NCBI GenBank assembly: GCA_947627835.1
Contig: CANQXM010000009.1
Coordinates: 1 to 22,407, forward strand
Origin: an uncultured Bacilli bacterium
GTDB taxonomy: Bacteria; Bacillota_I; Bacilli_A; RF39; UBA660
DNA length: 22,407 bases
Direction: 5' to 3'
Shown here: piece after piece, positions 1-8,075 of the stretch
Layout of the letters: each line of letters opens with the position of its first letter
How positions within the stretch are numbered: the first letter of the stretch is position 1
Program-made: the position numbers and the translations under genes
Notes under the pieces: generated by a model
What the model saw: the letters and a program-made list of their open reading frames with translations, nothing else
Databases searched by the model: none
What the model was told of the DNA's origin: nothing

Positions 1-190
1 TATAGGGCGTGTCTTCTACTACATCATGAAGATATCCAGCTGCTACTACTTGTTCATCATAGCCATAACTTTCTAACATTTCTCCAACACTTAACGGATG
101 AATGATCATGGGTTTATCGGGTTCACTTTTTCTAATCTGTCCTTTATGGGCTTTCATGGCAAATTCTCTTGCTTTTTGTTTTACATTCAT
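1..190 (-). CDS. RelA/SpoT-type HD-domain protein, N-terminal fragment (cut by window edge)
   Basis: Only the first 63 codons are present; the gene runs off the left edge. The reading starts at the ATG at 190-188, preceded by a strong SD (AGAGGTGGAG) about 7 bases upstream. The fragment has the order AHKGQxRK near residue 14, IHP near residue 30 and LHDVVEDT near residue 54. That is the N-terminal part of the metal-dependent HD hydrolase domain of RelA/SpoT proteins, which hydrolyse (p)ppGpp. Known: HD residues of this kind bind Mn2+ in ppGpp hydrolases. Whether this is a full bifunctional Rel or a short stand-alone hydrolase cannot be told, because the rest is missing. It begins directly at the HD domain, as both types do. 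It has its own promoter after the terminator of the PPC-domain gene. Confidence 0.8.
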   Translation of the reverse strand, partial: MNVKQKAREFAMKAHKGQIRKSEPDKPMIIHPLSVGEMLESYGYDEQVVAAGYLHDVVEDTPY

Positions 191-219
191 TTTTTCACTC
201 CACCTCTGTTTTTCCATTT

Positions 220-249
220 ATTTTAACACGGATTTTACTCTTTCGTAAA
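220..249 (-). promoter_or_regulatory. Promoter of the HD-domain gene
   Basis: On the minus strand TTTACG (249-244), an 18-base spacer and TAAAAT (225-220), with TGT just before the -10 (extended -10). It lies between the upstream terminator and the SD. It has the same layout as the promoter at 5251-5280. Confidence 0.6.
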
Positions 250-263
250 TCTTTGTTTTCTAT

Positions 264-310
264 TTAAAAAAAGGCTTAATCTTTTAGTCAAATTTAAAAA
301 GATTTAAGCC
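264..310 (-). terminator. Intrinsic terminator of the PPC-domain gene
   Basis: A long hairpin has arms at 310-297 and 285-273 (GGCTTAA-A-TCTTTT against AAAAGATTAAGCC, one bulged A), followed by seven U at 272-266. The 5' arm lies inside the coding sequence and the stop codon (286-284) sits at the loop/3'-arm junction. Confidence 0.85.
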
Positions 311-706
311 GATTTCTTCATCAAAATATCGATCTACTTTTCCATCTATGATTGTAATTACCATTTCACAAGTTGCACTGACGATTGCACGATTTAAATG
401 GCCCCCAAAAACGTGTCCGTTGACATCTCCAGCACTCATATGAATATGCGTATAAAACTCATCATTCATGGTATTAATTGTTCCTGATAAAGAAACAATT
501 TCAAAATCACCGGTAAAGGTATTGGCATCATATTTTTTTTCTACTGTTTTAAATACTCCTACTGTAAAATCATTGGTTGCACCAATTGCAGATACATGAG
601 CTAGTTTTATATTTTCTTTTAAAGCAATTTCTTTGATTTTTTCAAGGATTTCTTCTCCTTTTTCAATTCTTGCAATAATCGTTTGATTCTTTTTTTGATA
701 TTCCAT
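284..706 (-). CDS. PPC/DUF296-domain protein
   Basis: A 140-residue protein that is almost exactly one PPC (plant and prokaryote conserved, DUF296) domain. The diagnostic pattern is clear: H87-x-H89 (THIHMS), then GHVFGGHL with H98 and H103. In bacterial members these histidines form a metal site. The family folds as a trimer and is often called a DNA-binding protein because the plant members carry AT-hooks. This protein has no AT-hook, so DNA binding should not be assumed and its ligand or reaction is unknown. The start ATG (706-704) follows the SD AGAAGGAA. The gene appears monocistronic, with a strong terminator overlapping its end. Confidence 0.88.
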   Translation of the reverse strand: MEYQKKNQTIIARIEKGEEILEKIKEIALKENIKLAHVSAIGATNDFTVGVFKTVEKKYDANTFTGDFEIVSLSGTINTMNDEFYTHIHMSAGDVNGHVFGGHLNRAIVSATCEMVITIIDGKVDRYFDEEIGLNLFKFD

Positions 707-727
707 ATTTTTCCTTCTTTCTATTTC

Positions 728-795
728 ATCATATCATAGTTTTTTATTCTATGGTTCTTTTAAATGAACTTTATGTGTTTTCAGATGAGTGTCAA
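728..795 (-). promoter_or_regulatory. Candidate promoters upstream of the PPC gene
   Basis: Two candidates are seen. The first is TTGACA (795-790), a 16-base spacer and TAAAGT (773-768). The second is an extended -10, TGA-TATGAT (736-728), close to the start, without a good -35. An inverted repeat CAAAC-AGC-GTTTG (793-805) overlaps the -35 of the first. The true start of transcription cannot be decided from sequence. Confidence 0.4.
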
Positions 796-834
796 ACAGC
801 GTTTGTAAATAACCGTAAATATTGACATTTTTTA

Positions 835-865
835 ACAAATAAAAGGATAGTGATTTACACTACCC
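835..865 (-). terminator. Intrinsic terminator after the PAP2 gene
   Basis: The hairpin is GGGTAGTG (865-858), a 5-base loop and CACTATCC (852-845), 8 pairs including one G-U, followed by TTTTATTTGTT. The PAP2 stop codon (857-855) is in the loop. It ends the LtaS-like/asnB/PAP2 operon. Confidence 0.8.
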
Positions 866-1478
866 GAAATATCCGTTTCATATCTGTATAATAGTAGGTC
901 ATTAAAAGCACATAAGCAATACTAAGAAGTAATCCAGCAAGAACGTCACTGGAATAATGTACTCCCAAGTAAACTCTACTGATTAATACTAATAAAATAA
1001 TCATGGTACCGATTACTGTCAATAAAATTTTAAGGCCTGTGGCAAGAGAAGATTTCCATAAGAAAAAGATTAGGAAACCAAAAAAGGCGGTTGCAGCCAT
1101 TGTATGACCACTTGGAAAGCTATGACCTTTTTCTACTACTAAAGGATTTATAGAAGGACGAATTCGTCCGACGATTATTTTGATGATATTATTCATGATG
1201 ACTTCTCCAATCATACTTTCGATTAAAAAGTAAAAATCAAAGAGATCATTTAGTAGAAAATAGCTTACCATAACTCCAAAGACAACGCCGATGGTACTAC
1301 CAAAAAGGGTGATGATTTTCATTATTCTGGTATTTTTTGGATTAATAAAGGTAGCAACTTTTTGATAAATTCGATTATCCATCTTATCGCTTTTTTTGGT
1401 TGCTACTAAATATAAGATGGTTAAAAATGCCAAGATTAGTAACACGGCGATGATTATTTGAATGATGCTTCTTTTCAT
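855..1478 (-). CDS. PAP2-family membrane lipid phosphatase
   Basis: A 207-residue polytopic membrane protein with all three PAP2 signature motifs: K100-x6-RP (ending R107-P108), PSGH at 122-125 and SRxxxxxHxxxD at 167-178 (R168, H174, D178). These residues form the phospho-histidine active site of type 2 phosphatidic acid phosphatases. Hydrophobic segments lie near residues 5-27, 57-77, 85-100, 128-142, 148-166 and 178-196. Likely substrates are phosphatidic acid, phosphatidylglycerophosphate or undecaprenyl pyrophosphate; sequence does not separate these. It is the last gene of an operon with an LtaS-like enzyme and asnB, 12 bases downstream of asnB, with its SD (AAGGGAG) next to the asnB stop. 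This context favours a role in envelope lipid turnover. Confidence 0.9.
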   Translation of the reverse strand: MKRSIIQIIIAVLLILAFLTILYLVATKKSDKMDNRIYQKVATFINPKNTRIMKIITLFGSTIGVVFGVMVSYFLLNDLFDFYFLIESMIGEVIMNNIIKIIVGRIRPSINPLVVEKGHSFPSGHTMAATAFFGFLIFFLWKSSLATGLKILLTVIGTMIILLVLISRVYLGVHYSSDVLAGLLLSIAYVLLMTYYYTDMKRIFRVV

Positions 1479-1490
1479 ATAATCTCCCTT

Positions 1491-3302
1491 TTATTCTGCA
1501 AAGAAAACTTCATACCATTTAATAAAGCAATAGATATTCCAAACTTTGCGATAATTGTCTTTCTTTTTATTTTTATGATCATCTAGTAATTTTATGATGT
1601 AATTTTGTTTAAAATATTTTTTGGCAACGTCGGTATGAAAAGCCCGATTAATTTCTTCATATAAATCGTCTTCTCTCATCCATTCGCGGATTGGAACTGG
1701 AAAGCCAAGTTTCTTTTTCTTATAAGATTCATTTGGAATAACGCTTTTGGCAGCTTCTCGCAAAGCTACTTTGGTATTTTCTTTGGTTACTTTATAGGAG
1801 AAAGGGAGTCCACTTGCTACTTTGTAGATTTCTTTATCAATGAAAGGAACGCGACCTTCAATAGAATTTGCCATTGTCATCCGATCGGCTTTTTGTAAAA
1901 TATCTTTCATTAACCAAAAGTAGATATCAACTGCTTGCATTTTTACAATATCGGATTCCTTTGCAAACTCTTCATAGATTGGGGCCGTAATTTCTTTTTC
2001 AGTTAAAGTAATCGGAATATTTAGGGCCTTTTTCTTTTCTTTTTTACCAAAGACACGGTTTACTCCAATATAGTTGTTTTCTAATTTTTCACCACGCCGA
2101 ATTAAGAAGTTGACTCCTCTTACTTCTGGGAATAACTTACATACCGTTGCAATGGCATGGCGAATGAAGAAAGGAATTTTGTTGTACCATTTGAAAATAA
2201 TATAAGATTTATAGGTATTGTATCCTCCGAATAACTCGTCGGCGCCTTCTCCTGATAAAACGACTTTCACATCTTTACTTGCTAAATTTGCAACAAAGTA
2301 CAAAGCAATCGCTGCCGGATCACTCGTTGGTTCATCCATGTAGTATAGAACTTTTGGAATTGCTTCTAGATATTCTTGTTTAGTAATTTTCTTACTTTTA
2401 TTGGTAATTTTAAGACGATCTGTTAGGTCTTTAGCATAGTCAATTTCATTATATTTGGGAATGTCATATCCTACGGTATAGGTTTTATCTGGTTTGGCTA
2501 AGGAAACGATGTAAGATGAATCAATTCCACTCGATAAGAAAGATCCTACTTCTACATCACTAATTTTATGATGTTCTACAGAATCTTTCATGGCTTTTTT
2601 AATTTTTTCAACACTTTCTTCATAGGTGTTTTCTTCTTCTTTAAAGGTAAGTTTAAAGTAGCGTTCGATTTTTACCTCGCCATTTTGATATGTGAGCGAA
2701 TGACCTGCATCTAAGCGATAAACGTTTTTAAAGAAAGTTTCTTTGGTTGGGGTAAAACTAAAGGCCATATATGCTGGCAAGATTTCTTCATTCAATTCTT
2801 TTTTAAATTTCGGATGTTCTAAAAAGGATTTAATCTCAGATCCAAATAAGAAGGTATCTTCATTTTGATAATAGTAAAAAGGTTTGATACCAAAGTTGTC
2901 TCTTGCACAAAAAAGTTTCTTTTCTTTTTTATCCCAAATGGCAAATGCAAACATACCTCGTAGTTTCTTTGGTAAGTCACTTCCCCATTCTTCATAACCA
3001 TGTATTAATACCTCGGTATCACAATTGGTTTTGAACGTATGGTTTGTTAATTCTTTTTGAAGTTCTTGATAGTTATAAATTTCGCCATTAAAGACAATCA
3101 CGATGTTTTCATCTTCGTTATACATTGGTTGTTTTCCATTTTTTAGGTCAATGATGGAAAGACGACGATGGCCCAGTGCGATGGATTCATCTACATAGTA
3201 TCCTTCATCATCTGGTCCTCGATGTTGAATGCGATCGGCCATTTTTTTGATAATGGTTTTCTTTTTCTTTTCTTTATCAACAAATCCTACTATGCCACAC
3301 AT
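1491..3302 (-). CDS. asnB: Asparagine synthase-type glutamine amidotransferase (AsnB)
   Basis: A 603-residue AsnB-type enzyme. The N-terminal class II glutaminase domain begins with the nucleophile Cys2 (MCGIVGF) and contains HRGPDDEG (28-35), NGEIYNY (72-78) and the RDNFGIKP segment (134-141). The C-terminal synthetase domain carries the ATP pyrophosphatase loop LSSGIDSS (256-263), where most relatives read SGG, and the later SGEGADELFGGY motif. Known reaction: aspartate + glutamine + ATP to asparagine. Some Firmicute AsnB proteins (B. subtilis AsnB, L. plantarum AsnB1) instead amidate meso-diaminopimelate in peptidoglycan. The position between an LtaS-like enzyme and a PAP2 phosphatase makes that a serious alternative here. 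It starts 3 bases after the upstream stop, with SD AGAGGAA inside the preceding gene, so the two are co-transcribed. Confidence 0.93.
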   Translation of the reverse strand: MCGIVGFVDKEKKKKTIIKKMADRIQHRGPDDEGYYVDESIALGHRRLSIIDLKNGKQPMYNEDENIVIVFNGEIYNYQELQKELTNHTFKTNCDTEVLIHGYEEWGSDLPKKLRGMFAFAIWDKKEKKLFCARDNFGIKPFYYYQNEDTFLFGSEIKSFLEHPKFKKELNEEILPAYMAFSFTPTKETFFKNVYRLDAGHSLTYQNGEVKIERYFKLTFKEEENTYEESVEKIKKAMKDSVEHHKISDVEVGSFLSSGIDSSYIVSLAKPDKTYTVGYDIPKYNEIDYAKDLTDRLKITNKSKKITKQEYLEAIPKVLYYMDEPTSDPAAIALYFVANLASKDVKVVLSGEGADELFGGYNTYKSYIIFKWYNKIPFFIRHAIATVCKLFPEVRGVNFLIRRGEKLENNYIGVNRVFGKKEKKKALNIPITLTEKEITAPIYEEFAKESDIVKMQAVDIYFWLMKDILQKADRMTMANSIEGRVPFIDKEIYKVASGLPFSYKVTKENTKVALREAAKSVIPNESYKKKKLGFPVPIREWMREDDLYEEINRAFHTDVAKKYFKQNYIIKLLDDHKNKKKDNYRKVWNIYCFIKWYEVFFAE

Positions 3303-3305
3303 TTT

Positions 3306-5225
3306 TTATTCCTCTTCTCTATTTAGTATTTTATCATAAACATCGTTTTCTATCATATTTTTACTTACAATTACACTATTATTTACCCATTGGTTCATAT
3401 TCTTGACATAATCTTCACTCACTTCTTTTTTTGGAGTAAAGGTTTTTGCCTTTGCATTATAGGTTCCTGAATCACTAATCCAACTTAAATCTGAGAATAT
3501 GGCAAGACCTTCGTTATCACTTAAAATATCATGACCGATTAAAAGTCTAGAATCGTATTCTACGCCGAATAAGTTTAATAGTGTTGGTAAAACATCGGGT
3601 TGACTTCCGACTTTATCGATTTCAATTTTTTCTGTGTCATTATTCCATAGGATTAAATCGCTATGGTTTACTTCAAATAATTCATCTCGATTGTAGGTTG
3701 ATAGTTCATTGATTTCTTTGATGGATAGCCCATATGGATAGTGATCTCCTACTAAGCAAATTACGGTATCATCTAGGATTCCTTTCTCTTTTAAGCCATT
3801 GATTAATGATTTTAGAGCTCGATCTAAATCAATTTGACTAGCAATGTATGCCTTTACTTTATCTGTGTATGGTAAATCTTTTACTACATCGTAGTTTCTT
3901 CGATTTTCATTATAGTAGTAAGGCATGTGTCCGCTTACGGTTACATAGAAAGATACAAATGGCTCTTTATCTACATATTGTTTTAATGTGACATCCACCA
4001 TTTCTTTATCATCTGGAATTATCAGTCCTTGCCAAGTGCAATCCATTAACTCTTCTAGACCACTGGCACAAGAAAGGAAGTTTTGAAATCCCAGGGTTGG
4101 CATGGTTTTATCCCGGTCATAATATGTATTATTAAAATTATGAAAGGCATTGGCTGTATAGTTTTGCTTACCAAGGGCATTACCAAGTGAAAATGGAAGA
4201 TATACAGTTCCTTTATACCAAGCGTTTAATGTTTCAGCAGAAGGAACTAATCCCGTCATTAATTGAAATTCGCCGCCGGTTGTACTTAAAAATAATGGTG
4301 AATAGAAATTATTAAAATGAAAACCAGTATTGGTTAATTGGTAAAGTGTTGGGGTTAGTTCTTCAGAAAGAACTACCGAATTATAAGATTCTGCTAAAAT
4401 GACAATTAGATTTTTTCCTTTATATTTTCCGGTATATTGATTTTTATTGGTAGCCGGTTCATTATTAAAATACGCATATAAATTTTTTAGGTGTTCATCG
4501 GTCGTTTCATTACTTAATTTTTCAAAGTCGATATCCATTTTATTGTACTTCATTTCTTTTAATTCATTTGGAAGACGAGGAATTAAGACAATGTCTTCTT
4601 CAAAACCGATGATAGCTCGTTCAATATCTAGGATTTCTGCTGTCAAAAGTCCAAATTCTTGAATGGAACTTACCAAATCATTATTTTCAAAGTACAATTT
4701 AAATGCTGATTTTTGTTCTTCTTTAAAAGGAAGAAGCACAAGAATTGCTAGAACGTAACTTACTAAAATTGAGATGAGTAGGCATTTTTTTTCGAAATGA
4801 TAACTGGTTGGAATTTTTTTCTTGGTTTCTTTTAGTAAAAAATAAAGGAATGGAACGAAGAAAAGCCAGAGTGGATGCAAGTGTTCTCTTACGGATATAA
4901 AGAATATATCTATAAAATCAAATGCTTGAGATGCCATGGTGGTTACATGAATGGTAAAAGGAACCGTTAGTAAGTTGATATAAAGATAACTTCCTGCAAA
5001 AATTAGACACAATAATAAGGTAATGATACCGGTGATGATTTTATTGGTGCGATTTGAAAAAAGGGTTGATAACAAGGTAAAACAAAGTGCTAAGAAAAGA
5101 GAAAAGAAAGTGGTGTAGATTAGTCCAAAATGAAATACTTGATGATGAAAATAGTATCCATGCCAACATTCTAAGTACATAATCATGAAGAAATAGTAAG
5201 CAGCGATGCGATATGTCTTTTTCAT
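3306..5225 (-). CDS. LtaS-family (sulfatase-fold) membrane phosphoglycerol transferase
   Basis: A 639-residue protein with about five N-terminal membrane helices (roughly residues 6-27, 33-55, 63-85, 115-131 and 147-166) and an extracellular alkaline-phosphatase/sulfatase-type catalytic domain from about residue 270. Catalytic and metal residues of the LtaS family are visible: E279 (ILAESYNS), the nucleophile threonine at 315 or 316 (STTGGEF), H433 (SGHMPY) and D494-H495 (GDHYPYG). LtaS enzymes move glycerol-phosphate from phosphatidylglycerol onto lipoteichoic acid outside the cell and release diacylglycerol. The length and layout fit LtaS, but related enzymes modify other glycans, so no symbol is assigned. 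It is first in an operon with asnB and a PAP2 phosphatase and has its own promoter just behind the tex terminator. Confidence 0.87.
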   Translation of the reverse strand: MKKTYRIAAYYFFMIMYLECWHGYYFHHQVFHFGLIYTTFFSLFLALCFTLLSTLFSNRTNKIITGIITLLLCLIFAGSYLYINLLTVPFTIHVTTMASQAFDFIDIFFISVREHLHPLWLFFVPFLYFLLKETKKKIPTSYHFEKKCLLISILVSYVLAILVLLPFKEEQKSAFKLYFENNDLVSSIQEFGLLTAEILDIERAIIGFEEDIVLIPRLPNELKEMKYNKMDIDFEKLSNETTDEHLKNLYAYFNNEPATNKNQYTGKYKGKNLIVILAESYNSVVLSEELTPTLYQLTNTGFHFNNFYSPLFLSTTGGEFQLMTGLVPSAETLNAWYKGTVYLPFSLGNALGKQNYTANAFHNFNNTYYDRDKTMPTLGFQNFLSCASGLEELMDCTWQGLIIPDDKEMVDVTLKQYVDKEPFVSFYVTVSGHMPYYYNENRRNYDVVKDLPYTDKVKAYIASQIDLDRALKSLINGLKEKGILDDTVICLVGDHYPYGLSIKEINELSTYNRDELFEVNHSDLILWNNDTEKIEIDKVGSQPDVLPTLLNLFGVEYDSRLLIGHDILSDNEGLAIFSDLSWISDSGTYNAKAKTFTPKKEVSEDYVKNMNQWVNNSVIVSKNMIENDVYDKILNREEE

Positions 5226-5250
5226 TTTCTCCCTCTTTTCATGTTCTTTT

Positions 5251-5280
5251 ATTTTAACATAAAACCAGATTATTTGTAAA
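5251..5280 (-). promoter_or_regulatory. Promoter of the LtaS-like/asnB/PAP2 operon
   Basis: TTTACA (5280-5275), an 18-base spacer and TAAAAT (5256-5251), with TG one base before the -10. The -35 touches the downstream end of the tex terminator tail. The SD AGAGGGAG is at about 5227-5234. Confidence 0.65.
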
Positions 5281-5284
5281 AAAA

Positions 5285-5312
5285 AGTCGAAAAAAACTAG
5301 CCTTTGCTAGTT
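5285..5312 (-). terminator. Intrinsic terminator of tex
   Basis: The hairpin is AACTAGC (5312-5306), loop AAAG, GCTAGTT (5301-5295), followed by a U run and a second T-rich tract. The stem's 5' arm contains the first two positions of the overlap with the tex stop codon (5313-5311). Confidence 0.85.
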
Positions 5313-7431
5313 AATCTTTGTAGAGAGATAAATTGACCTTTTCTTTTTCTAAATCAATGCTTGTTACATAGCATTTGACAATTTGACCTACATGAACTAC
5401 TTCTTTGGGATCTTTAATATAGGATTTACTTAATTTTGAAATATGAATTAAGCCATCATTGTGTAAACCGATATCTACGAAAGCTCCAAAAGATACTACG
5501 TTACGGATTGTTCCTTCTAATTCCATGCCCTCTTTTAAATCTTCAATGTTTAACACATCACTTTTTAAGGTAATGGTTTCAAGTTCATCACGACGATCGA
5601 TTCCCGGATTTTTTAATTCCTCAATGATATCTGTAAGTGTATAAGTATCTATTTGTAGTTGTTCGCTCATTTTCTTGATATCAATTTGATCTAGTTTTTC
5701 TTTAAAATCGGGTGTATCGATATTTTTTAAGTCAAGATGATAAAGATGAAGCATCTTTTCGGTTAGTTCATAACTTTCGGGATGAATTTTCGTTCTATCT
5801 AAGGGATTTTTGCTATCTAAAACGCGTAAGAAACCAATTGATTGCTCGAATATTTTCTCAGATACCCCATTTAAAGAGCGAATTTCTTCACGGTTTTGAA
5901 AAGGCTTTTTGTTTTTGTATTCTAAAATACTTGCAATGGCTTTTTTGTTTAAACCAGAAATATATTTTAAAATGCTTGCACTTGCTGTATTAATGTTGAC
6001 ACCTATTTTATTGACAATCTTTTCTACGGTAAAATCAAGGGCATTTTCTAAATTTTTTTGATTGACATCATGTTGGTATTCTCCTACACCAATGCTTTTG
6101 GGATCAATTTTTACTAATTCAGAAAGAGGATCTTGGACTCTTCTACCAATGGAGATGGCACTGCGTTTTTCTACTGTTAAATCTGGAAATTCTTGAATGG
6201 CTAATTTACTTGCTGAGTAGACGCTTGCTCCTGCTTCACTTACTAAACTATATTTTACATCTAAGCCTTTGATGGCTTCTGCTACAAAGGATTCACTTTC
6301 TCTAGAAGCGGTTCCATTTCCAATGGCAATGACATTGACTTGGTATTTATTGATTAAGTTTCTTAAAATTTCACAGCTTTTGACTTTTTCATTTTTGGGT
6401 TCATGTGGATAAATGGTACTAATTTCTAGCACTTCTCCTTGGGGATTTAGGACTGCTAGTTTACAACCGGTTCGAAATGCCGGATCAAATCCTAGGACGG
6501 TAGCATTTTTAAGGGGTTTCGTCATCAATAAGTTTTCTAAGTTTTCTTTAAAGGTTTCAATCGCTTTTTCTTCGGCTTTTTCCGTTAAGTCATTTCTAAT
6601 TTCTCTTTCGATACTTGGCAAAATTAATCGTTTTAAGGCATCTTTGATGGCTTCTTTTACAACGGGTACTACAAAAGAAGAAGGGTTTTTGATGCATTTT
6701 TGATTTAAGAAATCGGTGATTTTCTCTTCATCACTTTGGATTGAAACGGATAAGATGTTTTCACTTTCCCCTCGGTTAATGGCAAGGGTTCGGTAGTATT
6801 TCATACTTTTTATGTAATCTTTAAAATCGTAGTACATTTCATATACTTTTTTCTCATCCTGTGCGTTTTTCTTCTTTTTGCTTTCTAAAATACCATTTTT
6901 TGTTATTTCATTGCGAATGTATTTTCGGTAGTAAGCATTATCACTTACCCATTCACTGATAATGTATTTTGCTCCCGTTAAAGCTTCTTCTGTTTCCATT
7001 TGATATCCACTTGCTAGGGTGTTTAAGTCCCCACTCATAGGAAAACTCATGATTTTTTTAGCAAGAGGTTCCAGTCCTTTTTGGATGGCTTCGCTAGCTT
7101 TCGTTTTTTTGTGTTCTTTAAATGGCCGATACAGATCTTCTACTTCCGCAAGTTTGGTGCAAGCTTGAATGCTTTTTTCTAGATCTTCAGTAAGCATTTC
7201 TTTTTCTTTAATTAACCGAATGACATCTTCTTTTCGTTTTTCTAAGTTTGTTAAGTACTGATATTCGGTTTCAATCACGCGAATTTGTTCTTCATCAAGG
7301 GCTCCAGTCATTTCTTTTCGGTACCGTGCAATAAACGGAATGGTAGCTCCTTCACTTAGTAATTTTAAAACACTTTCTACTTGTTTTTCTTGAATATTCA
7401 TTCTTTGTGCTAATTCTTGTTTTATATTCAT
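5311..7431 (-). CDS. tex: Tex-family RNA-binding transcription accessory protein
   Basis: A 706-residue Tex protein, close to the usual 715-775. Order of parts: N-terminal Tex helical domain (about 1-310, with FIARYRKE at 34-41), YqgF/RNase H-like domain (about 317-450, starting TVLGFDPAFRTGCKLAV), helix-hairpin-helix region (about 480-560, with NINTASASIL and SLNGVSEKIF) and a C-terminal S1 RNA-binding domain (about 630-704, with GTIRNVVSFGAFVDIGLHNDGLIHISKLS). Family members bind nucleic acid and influence gene expression; the molecular role is still loosely defined. The start ATG has a strong SD GGAGG 7 bases upstream. That SD lies directly behind a hairpin and U-run belonging to the preceding gene, leaving no room for a separate promoter in the gap. 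Confidence 0.95.
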   Translation of the reverse strand: MNIKQELAQRMNIQEKQVESVLKLLSEGATIPFIARYRKEMTGALDEEQIRVIETEYQYLTNLEKRKEDVIRLIKEKEMLTEDLEKSIQACTKLAEVEDLYRPFKEHKKTKASEAIQKGLEPLAKKIMSFPMSGDLNTLASGYQMETEEALTGAKYIISEWVSDNAYYRKYIRNEITKNGILESKKKKNAQDEKKVYEMYYDFKDYIKSMKYYRTLAINRGESENILSVSIQSDEEKITDFLNQKCIKNPSSFVVPVVKEAIKDALKRLILPSIEREIRNDLTEKAEEKAIETFKENLENLLMTKPLKNATVLGFDPAFRTGCKLAVLNPQGEVLEISTIYPHEPKNEKVKSCEILRNLINKYQVNVIAIGNGTASRESESFVAEAIKGLDVKYSLVSEAGASVYSASKLAIQEFPDLTVEKRSAISIGRRVQDPLSELVKIDPKSIGVGEYQHDVNQKNLENALDFTVEKIVNKIGVNINTASASILKYISGLNKKAIASILEYKNKKPFQNREEIRSLNGVSEKIFEQSIGFLRVLDSKNPLDRTKIHPESYELTEKMLHLYHLDLKNIDTPDFKEKLDQIDIKKMSEQLQIDTYTLTDIIEELKNPGIDRRDELETITLKSDVLNIEDLKEGMELEGTIRNVVSFGAFVDIGLHNDGLIHISKLSKSYIKDPKEVVHVGQIVKCYVTSIDLEKEKVNLSLYKD

Positions 7432-7443
7432 GTTTATTCCTCC

Positions 7444-7469
7444 AAAGAAAAAGATAGATTTCTCTATCT
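7444..7469 (-). terminator. Terminator-like hairpin between the TasA-like gene and tex
   Basis: AGATAGA (7469-7463), loop GAAA, TCTATCT (7458-7452), followed by TTTTCTTT. The next bases are the tex SD (7443-7439). The upstream stop codon (7470-7468) overlaps the stem. It could act as a partial terminator that sets the ratio of the two genes. Confidence 0.7.
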
Positions 7470-8013
7470 AATCACTTATTTTTAATTTTGCTCGGAAGGT
7501 TTTTCCAATATCCTCGGTTTGATCAAACTCGGTATTTAAATATTTGATTTTCAGAGTAAAGTTTTTCGTTTCCCCAGAACTGATTTTAAGTCCGGTTTTC
7601 AAATCGGTTTCTTCCGTTGTAGTACTTGGTAAAGTGACATGATCATTTTCAGAGATTATTTCGTTTAAGCCATCGGATAAGATAACGATTAAATCATCTT
7701 GATTCACTAAATTATTGGTAACGCTTTCCCATACTAAACGATAGGTAATTGTTCCTGAACTATCATTTTTTACTTGGAATGTTTTGGTAATTTCCTCTCC
7801 TGGAATTAGGTTACCACCGACAATTTCACTATCTCCACCGGTTAAGGAAAATTCAATATTTCCTGCGGTTAATCCAGTGCCAAAGTCTGCATCTTCATTT
7901 TGCTTTATGGTTGCAGTGAAAAAGGCATAAGTTCCTGCTACAACAACCCCAATTAAAATAATGATTGATACAACAAGCGTGATAACTAATAATCTATTAT
8001 CTTCTGATTTCAT
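7468..8013 (-). CDS. TasA/camelysin-like SipW-dependent secreted protein
   Basis: A 181-residue protein with a hydrophobic helix at about 8-27 and then GTYAFFTA (27-34). This matches the signal-peptide end of TasA and camelysin, which SipW-type peptidase cleaves just before the AFF segment. Downstream the match continues: DADFGTG at 41-47, NLIPGEEITKTFQVKN at 68-83 and a C-terminal beta strand region with Y158 and G170-K171. Length is shorter than TasA (about 260). Known: TasA and relatives form extracellular fibres in Bacillus biofilms; CalY is a related surface protein with reported protease activity. Inferred: this is the exported main subunit of a TasA-like surface fibre. It has its own consensus promoter and SD AGGATG. 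It shares sequence landmarks with the genes at 8076-8573 and 20772-21308. Confidence 0.8.
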   Translation of the reverse strand: MKSEDNRLLVITLVVSIIILIGVVVAGTYAFFTATIKQNEDADFGTGLTAGNIEFSLTGGDSEIVGGNLIPGEEITKTFQVKNDSSGTITYRLVWESVTNNLVNQDDLIVILSDGLNEIISENDHVTLPSTTTEETDLKTGLKISSGETKNFTLKIKYLNTEFDQTEDIGKTFRAKLKISD

Positions 8014-8038
8014 AAAATCATCCTATTCTCTACTATTT

Positions 8039-8067
8039 ATTATCTTAAATTATTTGTTTTTTGTCAA
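8039..8067 (-). promoter_or_regulatory. Promoter of the TasA-like gene
   Basis: TTGACA (8067-8062), a 17-base spacer and GATAAT (8044-8039). It is one of the best matches to the housekeeping consensus in the window and sits between the end of the upstream operon and the TasA-like start. No terminator is seen before it, so read-through from lgt-trxB is possible. Confidence 0.75.
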
Positions 8068-8075
8068 TTCTTTAC

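Noticed and set aside
2819..3001. A 60-codon minus-strand frame inside asnB.
   Set aside because: It is in another frame of a complete, conserved asnB and resembles no protein.
4447..4662. Plus-strand open frames throughout the window (for example 4447-4662, 6413-6703, 12939-13235, 18287-18589, 19221-19586).
   Set aside because: All lie antisense inside well-supported minus-strand genes, have no recognisable domains, and reflect the base composition of the opposite strand.
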